Shown piece by piece: positions 49,565-61,620 of a DNA stretch of 64,000 nt. Below the pieces are notes generated by a model, which searched no databases, was not told where the DNA came from, and saw only the letters and a list, made by a program, of their open reading frames with translations. Made by a program: the position numbers and the translations under genes. Position 1 is the stretch's first letter; each line of letters opens with the position of its first letter. Source of the stretch: Xanthoparmelia taractica (taxonomy: Eukaryota; Ascomycota; Lecanoromycetes; Lecanorales; Parmeliaceae); contig JANQBS010000094.1 in assembly GCA_033085395.1 (NCBI GenBank), forward strand, positions 1-64,000. The letters are read 5' to 3'.

Positions 49565-52500
49565 CTATTCCAGCTCAAAAAGCCCAACATGAGCAACGGC
49601 GGTCTTTTGATCGGGTGAGGATAGCGTGGGATATAATTTCAGTATCCAAGGAAGCTCAACCTCTTCCCTAAGCCCGAGTGAAAGTTCACAAACAGTATAA
49701 GCCCCATTCATTGCTTCCTCAGAGTCAACCACGTTGTCAATCACGGTATGAAGGGGAGTATCACCCAAGTGACGAACAGTCTCTGACTCCTTCTTGGACA
49801 GTAAATGTACGATAGCACTATGTCGTGCATGAAATTCTTCGCGGTCTTTTGGTGATTTTGAATACGGCGGAGGGAGGCAATCGAGGACTTTGTGTAGTGG
49901 TGTTAGACCGGTATCGTCGACAACGTCAGGATCAAAGCCTTCAGCAAGCAGCATTTGTACGGCCTCGAGATTACACTCCTCAGCTGCCACATGGAGAATG
50001 GTTCTCTGTGACATGTCTCGGGCTTTGAGATTCACCCCATGCTTTTGCAAGAGCTTCACGAACTGTGCTGTAGGACGCATCTCATCTGTCTCGAGCCGAA
50101 CCTTAGCCGCATCAAATATCACAGGAGTGCCTTTCTCATCTCGAGTATCAGGATCTGCCCCAGCCTCCAGCAAAAGCTCGGTGCTGGTTATGTTGCAGCT
50201 GCTGACCGCGCAGTTCAACGCTGTACCACGCCAGGAACGAATATTCACATCCGCTCCACCTTGCAGCAAAACTCGCATAATCTGGTGGTGACTACCTTCC
50301 GCTGCCACAAACAAAGGTGTCAATGAATAAGGACAATCTGTCTGAGCATTGATGTTTACGTCATCTCTCGCTATCAGCAGTGTTACGACGTCCACTTCGC
50401 CAGTCATTGCTGCCAAGAACAGAGGTGTCCGGCCACGGCCGTCTCGAGGGTCTGCTGAGGAACCCGAATCCAGTAGTCTCTGTGTTGCATTCCTTAATCC
50501 AAACATGGCGGCTACTTGTATGCCCGACAAACGCTCAGCGAGGCTGAGGCTGTACCTTCTAAGGTGATCACTGAGTCGAGCAGCTCTGATGACGTTGTTA
50601 GGTTTGTTAAAAAACTTCAGCAGGGTATCCATAGCAAGGGTGTCGTCTGTTTTTCGAGCGTGATGTGCCCATGATGATACTGCGTAGTGTGTCAGCGGGT
50701 GGTGACGGAACTCCTCGTCGCGTCCAAATGGATCATTAGCAGGTATCCAAGAACCGGCATCCGCAAAGGTGGTGAAACCTAGATATGTTATACAGCTCGT
50801 TGCGATGTGGGCGTGGACATCCCCAAAGAGGCTCTCTCTCTTTCGATCAAAGTATTCCTGCGCGGTATAATCTAAAAGTGCGGTTGGTCAGCAGTGATTG
50901 CAAGGACACCTTTACTTGCAAAAACTGTTGGCTAGATGCCCCTCTGGATCCAAGAGAACAATGGGGGAACAACAAAAAAGCCCATCCAGGTCAGACCACT
51001 GTATCTGATACTCAGTTGATTCGCATATCGCTACTGGGTCTTCCATATTATATGCATTGGCCGATATAGCAATTTCCGAAATTATAAACAGAATAAACTT
51101 ACGAACAAAGCGAAGGGTGTTGGTCTCTGCGTCCAGAACTACAAGACCAGCACATACTGAGACCATGAGGTCTTGATCGTCGAGATCCTCGTCGTCCAGC
51201 GCGGTCATGCCAGGTTGGACAGCTATCGCATATTGCAGCTCGACTGGAGACAATGGCCGGGAAGTGTTGCTGACCCAGAGGAGTACTCGCCTGGCTAATT
51301 TTGAGTAATCCTTGCCTTGACCTTCAATCCGCTCAATCGTCTGGTCATAAGATCCGTCTAGCTCAGGCGGCAGAGTTTCTAGGGCGTTGCGAACATCTTT
51401 ACGCTTAGTTTTGGTCACGAGGGAATCCATATGAAACCTTGCCAGGAGAAACCTGGAGAAGATTAGTTCCCGAGAAGCTGAGTTTCTACAACACATGAAG
51501 TAGAGGTCCAAAAAGATGGATATGGAAGTCATGAGGACGTTCTAGAAATAGCAGGGTAAGCCGAATGGAAAAACGTACATTCCTTGTGACTTGTCTACTA
51601 TCCTGTCCACGATGGTCTCCTGCAGGGTTGGATCCGCTTGGATATGACGTGCGAGTAAATGTTCTGATGGGATTCGAGCCTTGACGTAGGTTTGAACATC
51701 CGCAGGCGTAGCCCGTATTTCCAAACGCTCGGCTTTTTCGAGCCTCTGCTCGATTGACTTTTCGTACCGTGACGTTACTAGCAGATTGATTGGTAGGTTC
51801 TGGAGCTCTGATAGCACCAGCCTCCTGATGTCTTCGTGCTCTGAAGTTTCATCTAGAGCGTCGATCACGACAAAAACTTTGGAGAAATGGCTAATCTCGC
51901 CACGTAGCAGATTTGCCGACTCAGCAAACGTTAGCCGACCCTTTTCGCGCTCGTTGAATAATTCTCTCAGTGCTGCAGAGATGGTGCGTCTTTGTTGTAT
52001 GACTTGCTTCAACAGGTTCGCCATGAAAATTTCGGCACTTTGGGCAGCTCGATCTCTGTAATTGCAGAACAAGCAGGTCACTGCAACATTGCTCTTCTTG
52101 TATTTTGAATGCAGGTGATCGATGACGATGGACGAGGTGACCGTCTTCCCGGCACCCGGAATGCCAGGACACCAGAGAGTACCTCGATCCGCATCGACCC
52201 AACTGCGAAACTTTTCGGAATCGAAGAGCCATTGGCGGGTGCCGGCTTGCGCACCTTTCAGAATCTCCTGTTGTCTAGATCTGAAGTCAATGGGAGAAAG
52301 CCAATTCTCAATTTGACGACGCTCCTCCTCTTGCTGCCCTACATTGAGAGCAGTGACGCCAAATGTGATATCTGAGACACCTTCGCCTATCTTTTGTTGA
52401 CCGTCATGAAGTGCAGTGATTCCATCAGTCATTCCAGATACTTCTTTACCTATGGCGTTGAGCTCCCTTTTCATGGCCTGCGAAAGACTGAACAGATCGT

Positions 52501-52900
52501 CTGTGAGAGCAATGCCGACAAGTGTTTTGATTCGTTCCATCTTGTCCAGAATGTCCCTCATCTCAGACTTCTCGAATTTCCACATAAGCTGCTTTCCTAG
52601 CACCTTGGCACCGTTACTTGGCTCAATTTTTGCAACCAGGTGCGCTAAAGCTCCTCTGATTTGATCCAGAGGTCCATTCTTCATTCCAAGGTTGCGAATA
52701 GCCGTAAACCATGGGTCATGAGCATTGGACTGCTCTACCCGGAATCTGAGCGATACAAGGAGGCTGTAGATATTGGACGCTTCCACTGCTAGTTGATTCT
52801 GGTCCTTTGTCATGTTTCGCATATCGTTCAAGTGTGACAGCAGCGTCCCAGTAAGCTGTAGCACAGCGATAATGCCGGCACTCAAGCTTAGGGGATCCAT
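49565..52900 (-). CDS. NACHT-ankyrin STAND receptor (fungal NLR), 992 aa
   Basis: Minus-strand exons 52900-51579, 51452-51103 and 50871-49565 sum to 2979 nt in phase with no stop. The N-terminus (MDPLSLSAGIIAVLQLTGTL, to about 130) is the helical fungal STAND N-terminal domain (HeLo-like or Fungal_N type). A linker at 155-192 carries two imperfect copies of an ITALxxGQQ unit. The NACHT domain has Walker A GIPGAGKT (246-253), Walker B VFVVIDALDE (342-351) and LLVTSRYE, then the conserved SQGMFLLARFHMDSL rebuilt across intron 1. LRFVHYTAQEYF follows, rebuilt across intron 2. About six ankyrin repeats (about 670-900) form the sensor: TPLFLAAMTGEVDVVTLLI, TPLFVAAEGSHHQIMRVLL, TILHVAAEECNLEAVQMLL. 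Known relatives act in heterokaryon incompatibility and immune-like responses. The gene looks intact, unlike the one at 18.6 kb. Confidence 0.92.
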
Positions 52901-55574
52901 TGTATCGGCGGTACGGAGAGCTCAAGTCGGCTGTCAAGGGCAAGTTCTGCTCCAACATGTGTGCGATAGAGCAGATGGTCTGGTTCTATTGCCGCAGTGG
53001 CATCACTCATCAATGCAGCCACAGAAGTTTATGTTTCCTGACTCTCTGACCGCCTTGGATTTTACTTGACTGGATACCTAAAGCTGCTGCACATAGTAAA
53101 GTTCCTATAGTCAATTCAAAGACGTGAAGCAGTGAAGTAGCGTTGGGAAGATGAGATGATACGTGAGGAGAGGACAGATTTCATGATCCTTTGCTCTAGC
53201 TTGCAGCTTGCAGCTCTGGGCAGAAATCATTGGAAAGACGAAGAAATGGCCTAACCCTATTTCAACTTGAGCTTAGCCGAGTCTGGCTAGATCGGGTTTG
53301 GAATAGGGCTTGGCTGTCAGCGTTAAACCTGATTGGCAGCATCTCGATGAATATCTGCTTACTACTTCGTACATCTTTCTTTCTAGGTGCAAATATGCTG
53401 CAAAATAAGTCCTTAGTAGGGTAAACCCTTACTCTGTCTCTAAGCCTAGATGAACACGACTTCAAAGAATAGAGGTATTGCTAATTCTCGGGGCTTCCGG
53501 GGTATTGCTTTTCACGCCACGATGAAACCTTTCAGCATGTTACCTCATCTCGACGCGCGTCTGGTAAAAAAACAGTAAAATGTTCGGTCAAGCATAACTC
53601 CAAATTGACCCATCTCTAGAGTAGAGGCTTTCAGCAAATCATTCACTCTCTTGCTTCATCTATGCAAGCTCTAAAGGCCATGGTCGGTTTGTGCTTCAGC
53701 ATTGCAGCCATAGGCTAACCTCCATACTCCGATGTCGAGGGACACAGTCGCTATCTGCACTTGGTAAGAGAGGCGCTCGGCCACTCGGAGTCTCTGCCCA
53801 AGATGGTCTTTGATTTCAAATAGTTGCCACCGCTTCTCTCCCATTGAAGGTTTCTCAGACAAAAGGGAGGCATTCGTCTGCAAGGTTACCAACCTCTTCA
53901 AAGCTTGAACTCGATGAAATCCAGCTCGCTGCGTTGAGCTAGCGAGCACGTGCGACCAGAATTCGTAGAATATAGATCAGATGCATGCCCATCCAGATCG
54001 CATCTAGATGGCTATCGCCATGGGCCTCGAACGATGATCAAGATACGAATTCTCACGCAATCGGCTTTGCCCTCGCTCAAGCAAGGTCGTTTGGGCAGCG
54101 ACCACATAACCTATCCCGCCATCGCCAAGCACCTGCCCGATGGGGGAAGCGTGGTGTGCCTATACTTCGCCAGTGCCAATTGTCATAGCGCGAGCCAGTA
54201 TTGACCACACGATATGTCTACGTCCTCTTCGGACCGACTCAATCCCTGTCTCGTCGTCTTGTCTTTCTAAAATGTCAGCGCCCACTCAAATTTCCGAAAA
54301 CCGCCAGGATGTGTGGCGTAGGAATCGCCTTTCTGGAAAGCCTAATACTTCACAGCAAGCGCGAGTGGGATAAACTTTCGGCGAAAAAAAAAACAACCAC
54401 GCGCCAAAGTGTGTCTTTCCGCTTTTCCTCTTAGGCTTCTGCTCTCTCTTTTCTTCTGCCGTCATGACGAAGTCGGTTGTTATATCCATGCTAGCCACAT
54501 CCAAAGTCTACACTGTCGATCTAAATAGTGGTCTTCTCGAAGAGACCACCAGCCAGGCCAACTGTTATCAGACGAAGGAGAAAAGATAAAGCCGATCTCC
54601 CAGGTCGACGATCAGAGACCGATAGATCCCCGACCGTGGGCCCAAGAAGTTTTTCCCAAGCAGCGGGAAGGCGCAACGACGCGGACCGTCTGCGCTCTGA
54701 CCTCCAATGCGGCACGCCGGGAGGGGGGATGTTGATGTTGATAAAATCCAGATCATCCGAGAGAATGAACCAATGGGAAGACCTCCCTCTCGCATGTCGC
54801 CCAGGCTTGCTCGCGGATCGATTCCTTCCCATTAAATTCGAAAACATGTTGTACCGCCCCACAAAAGCCGACGGTAGCTTAATAACGCCACCGATTCAAT
54901 CTGGCATTACGGGCCGTGCTTGACGGCGGAATCTAATGCTGCAAGTTCCGGGTGCCTTCGTACGTTTAGTATTTTCCGGTACTCTATCGGAAAATTCAAT
55001 TCGACATCGCGGCAGTCCTAAGGTAGATGGCGACATTCAATGTCGTGACGTTCTCACCCTTTCTCACCATCCACCCATCTTCCAAAGGGTGCTGGGGGAC
55101 GCCCCCGCCATTTGTTGTTTCTATGAGATCCTATTGTGATACTCCCTTATATTTTACCGCGTATTGGGGATGATGGTTGCCGATCTGGGCTCGGCGATAT
55201 TCGAGCAACTACGAATATTAACACACGCTTCTTTGTTAATGCTACCTCCCAAGCCATCCACCAGCAAAACGAGGGAGTAAAACCCCATATAGACATTTTC
55301 AAGTCGCCCAAGAATGTGCGTGTAAAACAATACCAAAAATGGACCTGCCGTGCTTGTCGGAAGTAAGGGAGACAAAGCATCTATTTTGTATGGCATCACA
55401 TGCGGGAGGCGGCGTCCTATCCCACCTCCTATCTCCTCTTCTAGCCTTTTAAAAAGGTTCCATTGTCTCACATCACTTTTCCTTCCATCAGTCTTTCTTC
55501 AGAATTGTACCACTTCTCTGAAGTAGTGTACCACAATCTTGGCACTCCACCTTATCGACACCCTTTGATAAAAC
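52901..55574. other. Intergenic region, no recognised gene
   Basis: Open frames at 53949-53671 (minus) and 54528-54923 (plus) lack domains. A short A run (9-10 bases) lies near 54385. A pyrimidine-rich 5' leader with a TTTTCCTTCC segment precedes the receptor gene at 55575. Confidence 0.45.
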
Positions 55575-56922
55575 ATGAACTCCTACCTGGACATCACCTC
55601 CTACGGCCATGGAGCGTTCAAGGTCATCGTTGTCGCGGTACTTCTGATCTTCATGCAAATCTTAATGGTGGGAGGGCGATTTATCTCACGAAAGTTGAAA
55701 AGGGTTCCATTGGCAGCAGACGACTACGTGCTTCTGACTGCAACAATCCCCACCATCGGACTCTGCGCGCTTGCTCTTGCGTGTAAGTGGACTGTATGAG
55801 TGCAGGGGAGGCAGAGCCTTCAAACTTCTTCTGCCCGGACGAGACTGATCTATATGGGGCAGTCCCAAGAATAGCAGGCGTCGGAGCTCCGGATGCAACA
55901 ACCCAGGCGCAAGATCTGTCCGAAAGGAAGATCCTCGGTCAGGTGGGTTTATGGATTCATCTGCCTTTGGTGAAATCGTTGACGGAAACTCTAGAGCTTT
56001 ATGGCCTGGTTGATCCTCTATGGCCTCTCCATAGCATTGTCCAAATGCGCGATCCTCTTGCTCTACGACAGGGTATTCACCACGACCAATAGACCTTTCA
56101 CCATCAGCGTCTACTTGATTGGCTTCATCGTCATCGCCACCGGCGTAGCCAACACGTTAGTGGCCGTTTTTCAATGCTGCCCCGTCGCCTACGAATGGAA
56201 TAAATCGGCTCAAGGCGGGAAATGCATCGACGGGGTGGCCTTTGCGCGATACATGACGATTTCAAACGTAGTCACTGGAGCCATCATGCTCGTCATGCCA
56301 CTGCCTCTCTCGTGGAGATTGAATCTTACTATTTCCGCAAAACTTACATTAACGGCGACCTTTCTGCACGGGACTATGTACACCGATCCAGATACCCACC
56401 AACTGCTTCAGAAAACACAACTAACAATCAAACAGCGGATTCGTCGCAAGCTGTGCCCGCCTAATCATCCTCTTCCGAACCGACGCATCCAGCTTCTCAA
56501 ACAGTACGTCTCTCCCTCCTCCTTCTTCCCTCCCCTTCCCTCCTTTCCCCAAATCTCAAAACCCAGTCTCTAACCCCTCCTTTTCCAACCACACAGACAC
56601 ATCCCTAACCTGGACAATCTGGACCATCAACGAACCCGCCAACTACATCATCGCCGCCAGCCTCCCAACTCTACGCCCCATCTTCCTACGCATCCTACCG
56701 TCCTCCTTCTTCATCCTCAGCAAACGTTCCGACACCACCGCGGCGCGTAAGACATTGCAAAACCCTTTCTCATCTACGACGCTATCGCCACTCGAAGGAA
56801 GAGGGCGTCAGCATTTTCGATGGACGATGACGACGACCAGGACAGGGGAGCGCGGATCGAGGTGCGAGGGCGGTGGTTGCTGGATTGATGTTGAGACGGG
56901 GCAGCGACTGCAGCAACAATAA
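55575..56922 (+). CDS. PTH11-like integral membrane protein (fungal rhodopsin-type domain), 354 aa
   Basis: Exons 55575-55782, 55863-55942, 55995-56377, 56436-56503 and 56597-56922 sum to 1065 nt in phase. The protein has about seven hydrophobic segments: FKVIVVAVLLIFMQILMVGG, then ADDYVLLTATIPTIGLCALA, SFMAWLILYGLSIALSKCAI and FTISVYLIGFIVIATGVANT. A V(G/T)GAIMLVMPLPLSW segment, GFVASCARLIILFRTDASSF and WTINEPANYIIAASLPTLRP follow. This order, with the DDY motif, the cysteine before YEWN and E-P-x-N-Y near the end, is that of the large Pezizomycotina family of PTH11-like or satP-like membrane proteins. The C-terminal tail is basic and ends inside a CAA/AAT microsatellite, so its exact end is uncertain. 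Ligand unknown. Confidence 0.85.
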
Positions 56923-57010
56923 TAATAACAACAGCCACAACAACTGCAACAACTACACCAATGATACCAACCACAACCATAACAACGACCACAACCACCA
57001 TCACCTCGCC
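56905..57010 (+). repeat. AAC/AAT-type trinucleotide-rich tract
   Basis: An imperfect run of CAA, AAT, AAC and CAC triplets that overlaps the last codons of the PTH11-like gene and supplies its stop codon. Confidence 0.7.
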
Positions 57011-57965
57011 ACCAATACGCTTACCGGGCTTCAACAACGCCAAAAACGAAGTTGCTACAGTGCAGACAACGATGCACGCGAGTGCAACGAAGGATAGCCC
57101 AACCCCCCACGCCCCCCCCCCCCCCAACCCCAAAAAAATACGCCGTCCCAAATCACCTCACCTCCCCTCACCTCACCCCAATCAATCTACCCTCCAGCTC
57201 ACCAGCCCTAACCGCCCGAAACGGAAAAAAACACGGTGCCATTCCTCAATGTCCCAACCGATGATGATCATGAAGGAGCGACGGAAGTGTCAGCTGCTGC
57301 AGAGGTTCGTTTCAAGTTCATATCGATTGACTGATTATTCGTTTGTTTGTTTGTTTGTTTGATGTGGCTCCGGGGGGGCGGTGGTGGTGATTATGCGGAC
57401 GGGCGGTGCGGGCGGTGGTGGTGAGGATGTGGAGTGGTGTATGTATATATGTATGTATGATGCGTGAGAGATGGATCGAGGATGATGGGGTGTTATGTGT
57501 CGTGGTGTTAGAGATGGATAGATGGATAGAAAGATGGATAGGTGGACGGATGGATGGATGAACGGATGGATGGACAGATGGATAAGAGGGTGAATGTGAA
57601 AAGGGTGAGGGGGTTGAGGGTTGAGGGTGGAAGGGAAGCTCAGGGAAGGAAAGTGAAGGAGAGGGCCATCGAATGCAACGGGGAATGGCTTGTATGAGTA
57701 TGTTTGATGTGATGTATCTATGCATGTGTATAATCAGCTGGGAGTACCGTCTTCGGTGTTCATGGAGTTGTCATGATGCGAGGTGCTTCTTTGTGAAAGA
57801 CGTACACGACACGATGATGAGCCAATTGCTTTTATGGAGATTGGTTTGGTATGTATCATCAACCTTCATATACTCATTCTGATGAGTTTCACTTTTCTGA
57901 AACACACATATGTACTATCCTCCAGTAACTTGAAGCCTAGTGCGGATATCCCTTCAAGCCACAGC
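57011..57965. repeat. Cluster of simple repeats between convergent genes
   Basis: Contains a 14-base C run (57112-57125), a CTCACC-type tract (57150-57185), a (GTTT)n run (about 57341-57361) and a long GATG/GATA-type tract (about 57500-57590). No gene is recognised. It lies between the 3' ends of the PTH11-like gene (plus) and the bli-3-like gene (minus). Confidence 0.75.
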
Positions 57966-58697
57966 TCACGAAGGTGTCTTCCTCATAGCCTCGATATCCT
58001 CCTCGAGAAAGTGCCTCTGAACCCCCGTATCCGCCACCTGACCCGTGATAGTCGCCTGCCCCACCTCCTTCAAAAACCCCAACATACCAACCTTGCTCTT
58101 CCAGTAGCTAATATACTTGGCCTTGACCTCGATTAGGCTCATGCGTGGGTCGTCGGCGGTGCCATTGTGGACGCCATCGCCGAGGTCGCCGAACCAGGCC
58201 GCCGTGCTCTTGGAGTAGAGGTCCTTGATGCGGGGGTCGTCGTTGGAGGCGGTGACGGCGGTGCCGGAGACGGAGACCCAGTCTTGGGAAGAGGAGTTTT
58301 GGAACGTGACTTGGGCCGTCTTGTCGCTTTCGAGGTCGGAGAATTTGTTGGAGTGCTTGTTGGCTAGGAAGAGGAAGTCGGGTCCTTCGCGCTGTTAAGG
58401 ACGCGTTAGCTTGCTTCTTCGTCATGGATTTTCATGACATGTCTCGGGTGCAATGACCGGGGGGCGTCGGTCAGTAAATGGGTAGGTATGCAGAAGGCGT
58501 ACCTTTGCTATAGCCATGGAGCGAGAGACTGGACCGATGCCGTCGCGAATGGTGGTCAAGAGGCCAACCTTCAAACCGTCGACCGTCTTGTAGAAATCTT
58601 CGATTTGCTCCTTCTTGGGCGTTTCGTCATCCCATTGCTTGGCGACTGAGGGGTCAGTCTTGGATTCGACTTCGGATGCTTTAAGTGGTTGAGGCAT
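57966..58697 (-). CDS. bli-3: Bli-3-like pyridoxamine 5'-phosphate oxidase-related protein, 206 aa
   Basis: Minus-strand exons 58697-58503 and 58391-57966 (621 nt). The protein matches the family of Neurospora bli-3 and bacterial general stress protein 26, FMN-binding split-barrel proteins. Segments include TDPSVAKQWDDETP, DFYKTVDGLKVGLLTTIRDG and GPVSRSMAIAK, then REGPDFLFLANKHSNKFSDL (start of exon 2), QDWVSVSGTA, WFGDLGDG and DPRMSLIEVKAKYISYWKS. Start 58697 gives the usual family N-terminus. The frame stays open upstream to an ATG at 58823, which would add 42 residues rich in Ser, Thr, Phe and Arg with no acids, resembling a mitochondrial presequence. bli-3 of Neurospora is light-induced; light control here is only inferred. 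Confidence 0.92.
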
Positions 58698-58823
58698 GTT
58701 GAAGCTGAATGTTGTGGTGAAGGTTCTGTGGGTGAGGGATTGATTGATGGGTGTGATGCTTTTTCTGAGGAAGAGTGAGGTGGAAGGTGAGAGGAAGAAT
58801 GCAGGAGAGCGAAGGAGGAACAT

Positions 58824-59223
58824 TAGAAGGGAACATGGTGGAGGAGGATGATGAAAGAGAGCATGACATAGCTTCGTATTTTACGTTACGAGTACGAGTA
58901 AACAATTACATCATGATCATTATTAATTGGCTATACTCGCTCGGGAGCTAAGCGCCCTAATCAGACCCCGAATACTTTACCTTACCTTACTGTAATCTAA
59001 TCCAGCTTGATCAGGACTAGCTCTAGGGCTCAGTCATGGCAGTATCCTTAAATGAAGAGAGGTAATTCTTCTATGCTGACTACCTTACCTTATGCTGACA
59101 TGCCTCGATGACAATAATGATGATATATATATGCACCTCGTCTAGAGAATCATTCTGACATTATGACTTCCTCCTCATCGCTTCCTTTGATCTGAACAAG
59201 CGTAAATACCACTATCAAACAAA
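58824..59223. promoter_or_regulatory. Divergent promoter region, bli-3-like and epoxide hydrolase
   Basis: About 400 bases separate the outermost possible start of the minus-strand bli-3-like gene from the plus-strand epoxide hydrolase start. The word TACCTTACCTTA occurs at about 58978-58990 and 59081-59092. The second copy is bracketed by two ATGCTGAC words (59073-59080 and 59092-59099). A TA-rich TATA-like element (59123-59132) lies about 90 bases before the hydrolase ATG. Function is inferred from position only. Confidence 0.45.
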
Positions 59224-60540
59224 ATGTCTCACGAATATCCAGAGTATCAGCTGAACAAGCCCGTACCATACAGTCTCTACCTAGACGACGACCTCTTGGA
59301 GCTGACCAAACAGAAGCTTCAGCGCGCACGCTATCCCGAGGAGCAGTCAGACATTGGGGATGATGATTGGAGCCAGGGCGCCAAGGTCAAAGTCGTACAA
59401 CGACTGGCCAAGTATTGGCATCATGGTTATGACTGGCGGGCAGAGGAAGTGCGGCACGCTCAATCAATCATCCTTTCCCCAATACCGTGGCTGATCAACC
59501 GTTGTACCCCATAGGCAAAGATCAATCAAGATTTCAAACAATACAAAGTTAAGATACATGTTCCAGATTACGGCCCACAAGTCCTTCACTTCGCCCACCA
59601 CCCCTCCTCATCCTCCACCGCCATTCCCCTGCTCTTCGTCCAGGGATGGCCCGGCTCCTTTCTCGAAGCCCGCAAGATCATCGGCCCTCTCACAACACCC
59701 TCCTCACCCGATACACAAGCCTTCCATGTCGTTGTACCAAGTATACCGGGGTTCGGCCCGGGTGATGCACCGAAGAAATCCGGGTTCGGTCCCGTCATGA
59801 CGGCCAAGGCCTTCAAAATACTCATGGTCGATGTACTGGGGTACGATAAGTTTGTCACGCAAGGTGGAGACTGGGGCGCATTCATCACGCGAAGTATGGC
59901 TATGCAGTACCCCCAGCATGTCAAGGCCTACCACTGCAATTTCATACCCTGCGGCCCGCCCGCTTGGTACAAAGCCCCCCTAACCACGGGAAGACTGATA
60001 CTGAACTCGTACCTCTACACAAAGCGCGAGAAGCAAGCGCTGAAGAACATGCAATACTATATGAACGAGGGAGACGGATATTTGAAACAACAGTCCACTC
60101 GCCCTCAGAGCTTGGGATTTGGATTGGGGGATTCGCCCATCGGACTACTGGGATGGCTGGTTGAGAAATTCCACGACTGGATGGATGTAGCCAATTACAC
60201 CATGTCCGACGACGAGGTGTTGGCGTTTGTGATGATGCATTGGATGCAAGGTGCCACGCCTGGGCTGCGGTATTACAAAGCTGCTTACCAAGAGTCTGAC
60301 CCTACGGATATTAAGCATGCCTTCACAACATACCTGGCGACGCCGCTCGGTTTTAGCAATTTTCCAAAGGAGCTTGGAATCCCGCCAGTGGACTGGATGC
60401 AACCCATTGCGAGTGTCCAATTCCACAGGGAACACGAGACAGGAGGGCATTTCCCGGCTGTCGAATGTCCGAACGCGCTTGTGGGGGATCTGAGGGAATG
60501 GTTCGGAGGGACAGTTGTGAAGCGGGCTCTGGGGTCTTGA
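59224..60540 (+). CDS. Epoxide hydrolase (alpha/beta hydrolase with EHN domain), 416 aa
   Basis: Two exons, 59224-59448 and 59515-60540 (1251 nt). The N-terminal EHN-type domain (about 10-110) begins PYSLYLDDDLLELTKQKLQR. The alpha/beta hydrolase core has LLFVQGWPGSFLEARKII near 118, the nucleophile Asp in QGGDWGAF (about 191) and the catalytic His in HETGGHFPAVECP (about 387). The oxyanion-hole motif is usually HGWPGS; here Gln (118) replaces His. The family hydrolyses epoxides to vicinal diols, in detoxification or secondary metabolism. The length is normal. Intron donor GTGCGG is non-standard but the reading frame on both sides agrees with the family. It is divergent from the bli-3-like gene. 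Confidence 0.92.
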
Positions 60541-61210
60541 GGTGTAAGAGTCGAGAGGCATAACGACATAGAACGAGGACGACTGTAGAGGTGAATGAAT
60601 ATCGTACAAGAACATGCAGAGGTGCAAGTTTATTGCCAAATGCAGCAACAAGATATTGCAACGCGATAATCTTATGGAGAGGACTCTTAACCCGCTTCTC
60701 TAAGCAGGCTCCTCTGCTGGCGCAGTCAAGCCCAGGGAGTTTGGGAGGTCAATATCAGCCCAGGCGACCCCTCTATCACCGATACAAGCAGATCCCCTAG
60801 ATTCTCCAGCTCGTCGGCACCGCGCTCAGCAAGGCTCCCTGAAACCCAGCAACCTCATAGGCACTGCAACAACCGTCGGTGTAGCAGGCTCCTCCATGTC
60901 TTCAACGACATACAGATGGTATGTGGTTGAAGTGCTCGCAGCTGGAGAGGACAGATTCGTATCGTGGACTCATAGTAAAGAATGGATGATAACTCACAAT
61001 GAATAATCTTTCGATTTCCCCCCTCTACCATTTCTGATAAACAAAGCCATAGTTACTTCAACGGCCTCCCATACGTCGAACCATCGTGCTCTTAATCCAT
61101 CAATGTCTGAACCCAGATTGATGACGACTTCATCAAGCAGAGTTCTAATTGAAGGGTCAGTCTTTCGAGCTTTGCTTACGCTCTCTGAGTGCAAGTGGAG
61201 CTGCAAAAAA

Positions 61211-61266
61211 GAAGAAGAAGAAGAAGAAGAAGAAGAAGAGGAGGAGGAGGAGGAGGAGGAGGAGGA
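61211..61266 (+). repeat. (GAA)n-(GAG)n compound microsatellite
   Basis: About ten GAA units run straight into about nine GAG units without interruption. The plus strand is pure purine over at least 56 bases. Confidence 0.9.
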
Positions 61267-61594
61267 AAGCAACCCAATCAAAGCAATTAGCCTTGCTATT
61301 GATAAACTTCTACCGTGTACACATCCCAGCATTGTCACTCGTCGCCACAAAAAGCACTTGAGCACAACTCCACACCACTGAATTAAAGAACCAACGACTT
61401 GTCCCTCTGTCTCACTCAGTTTTAATGCTCGTCGCTCGCTAAACTCCCTAACCTTCTGTCCCGTCCTCGATTCGCTTGAGCGGAACCCAAAAAAACATCC
61501 ACACGCTCACTGACCATGCTCTACACCTTCCACCATGCTCATATCTCTCTATACCTCTCTCCACCCCTATGTATCTCTCTCTCCCTGTCTCACC

Positions 61595-61620
61595 AACACA
61601 CACACACACACACACACACA
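61595..61620 (+). repeat. (CA)n microsatellite
   Basis: About thirteen uninterrupted CA units. Confidence 0.9.

Noticed and set aside
61103..61381. Poly-Glu/Lys and poly-Ser frames at the GAA/GAG repeat
   Set aside because: They are direct translations of the microsatellite in several frames.
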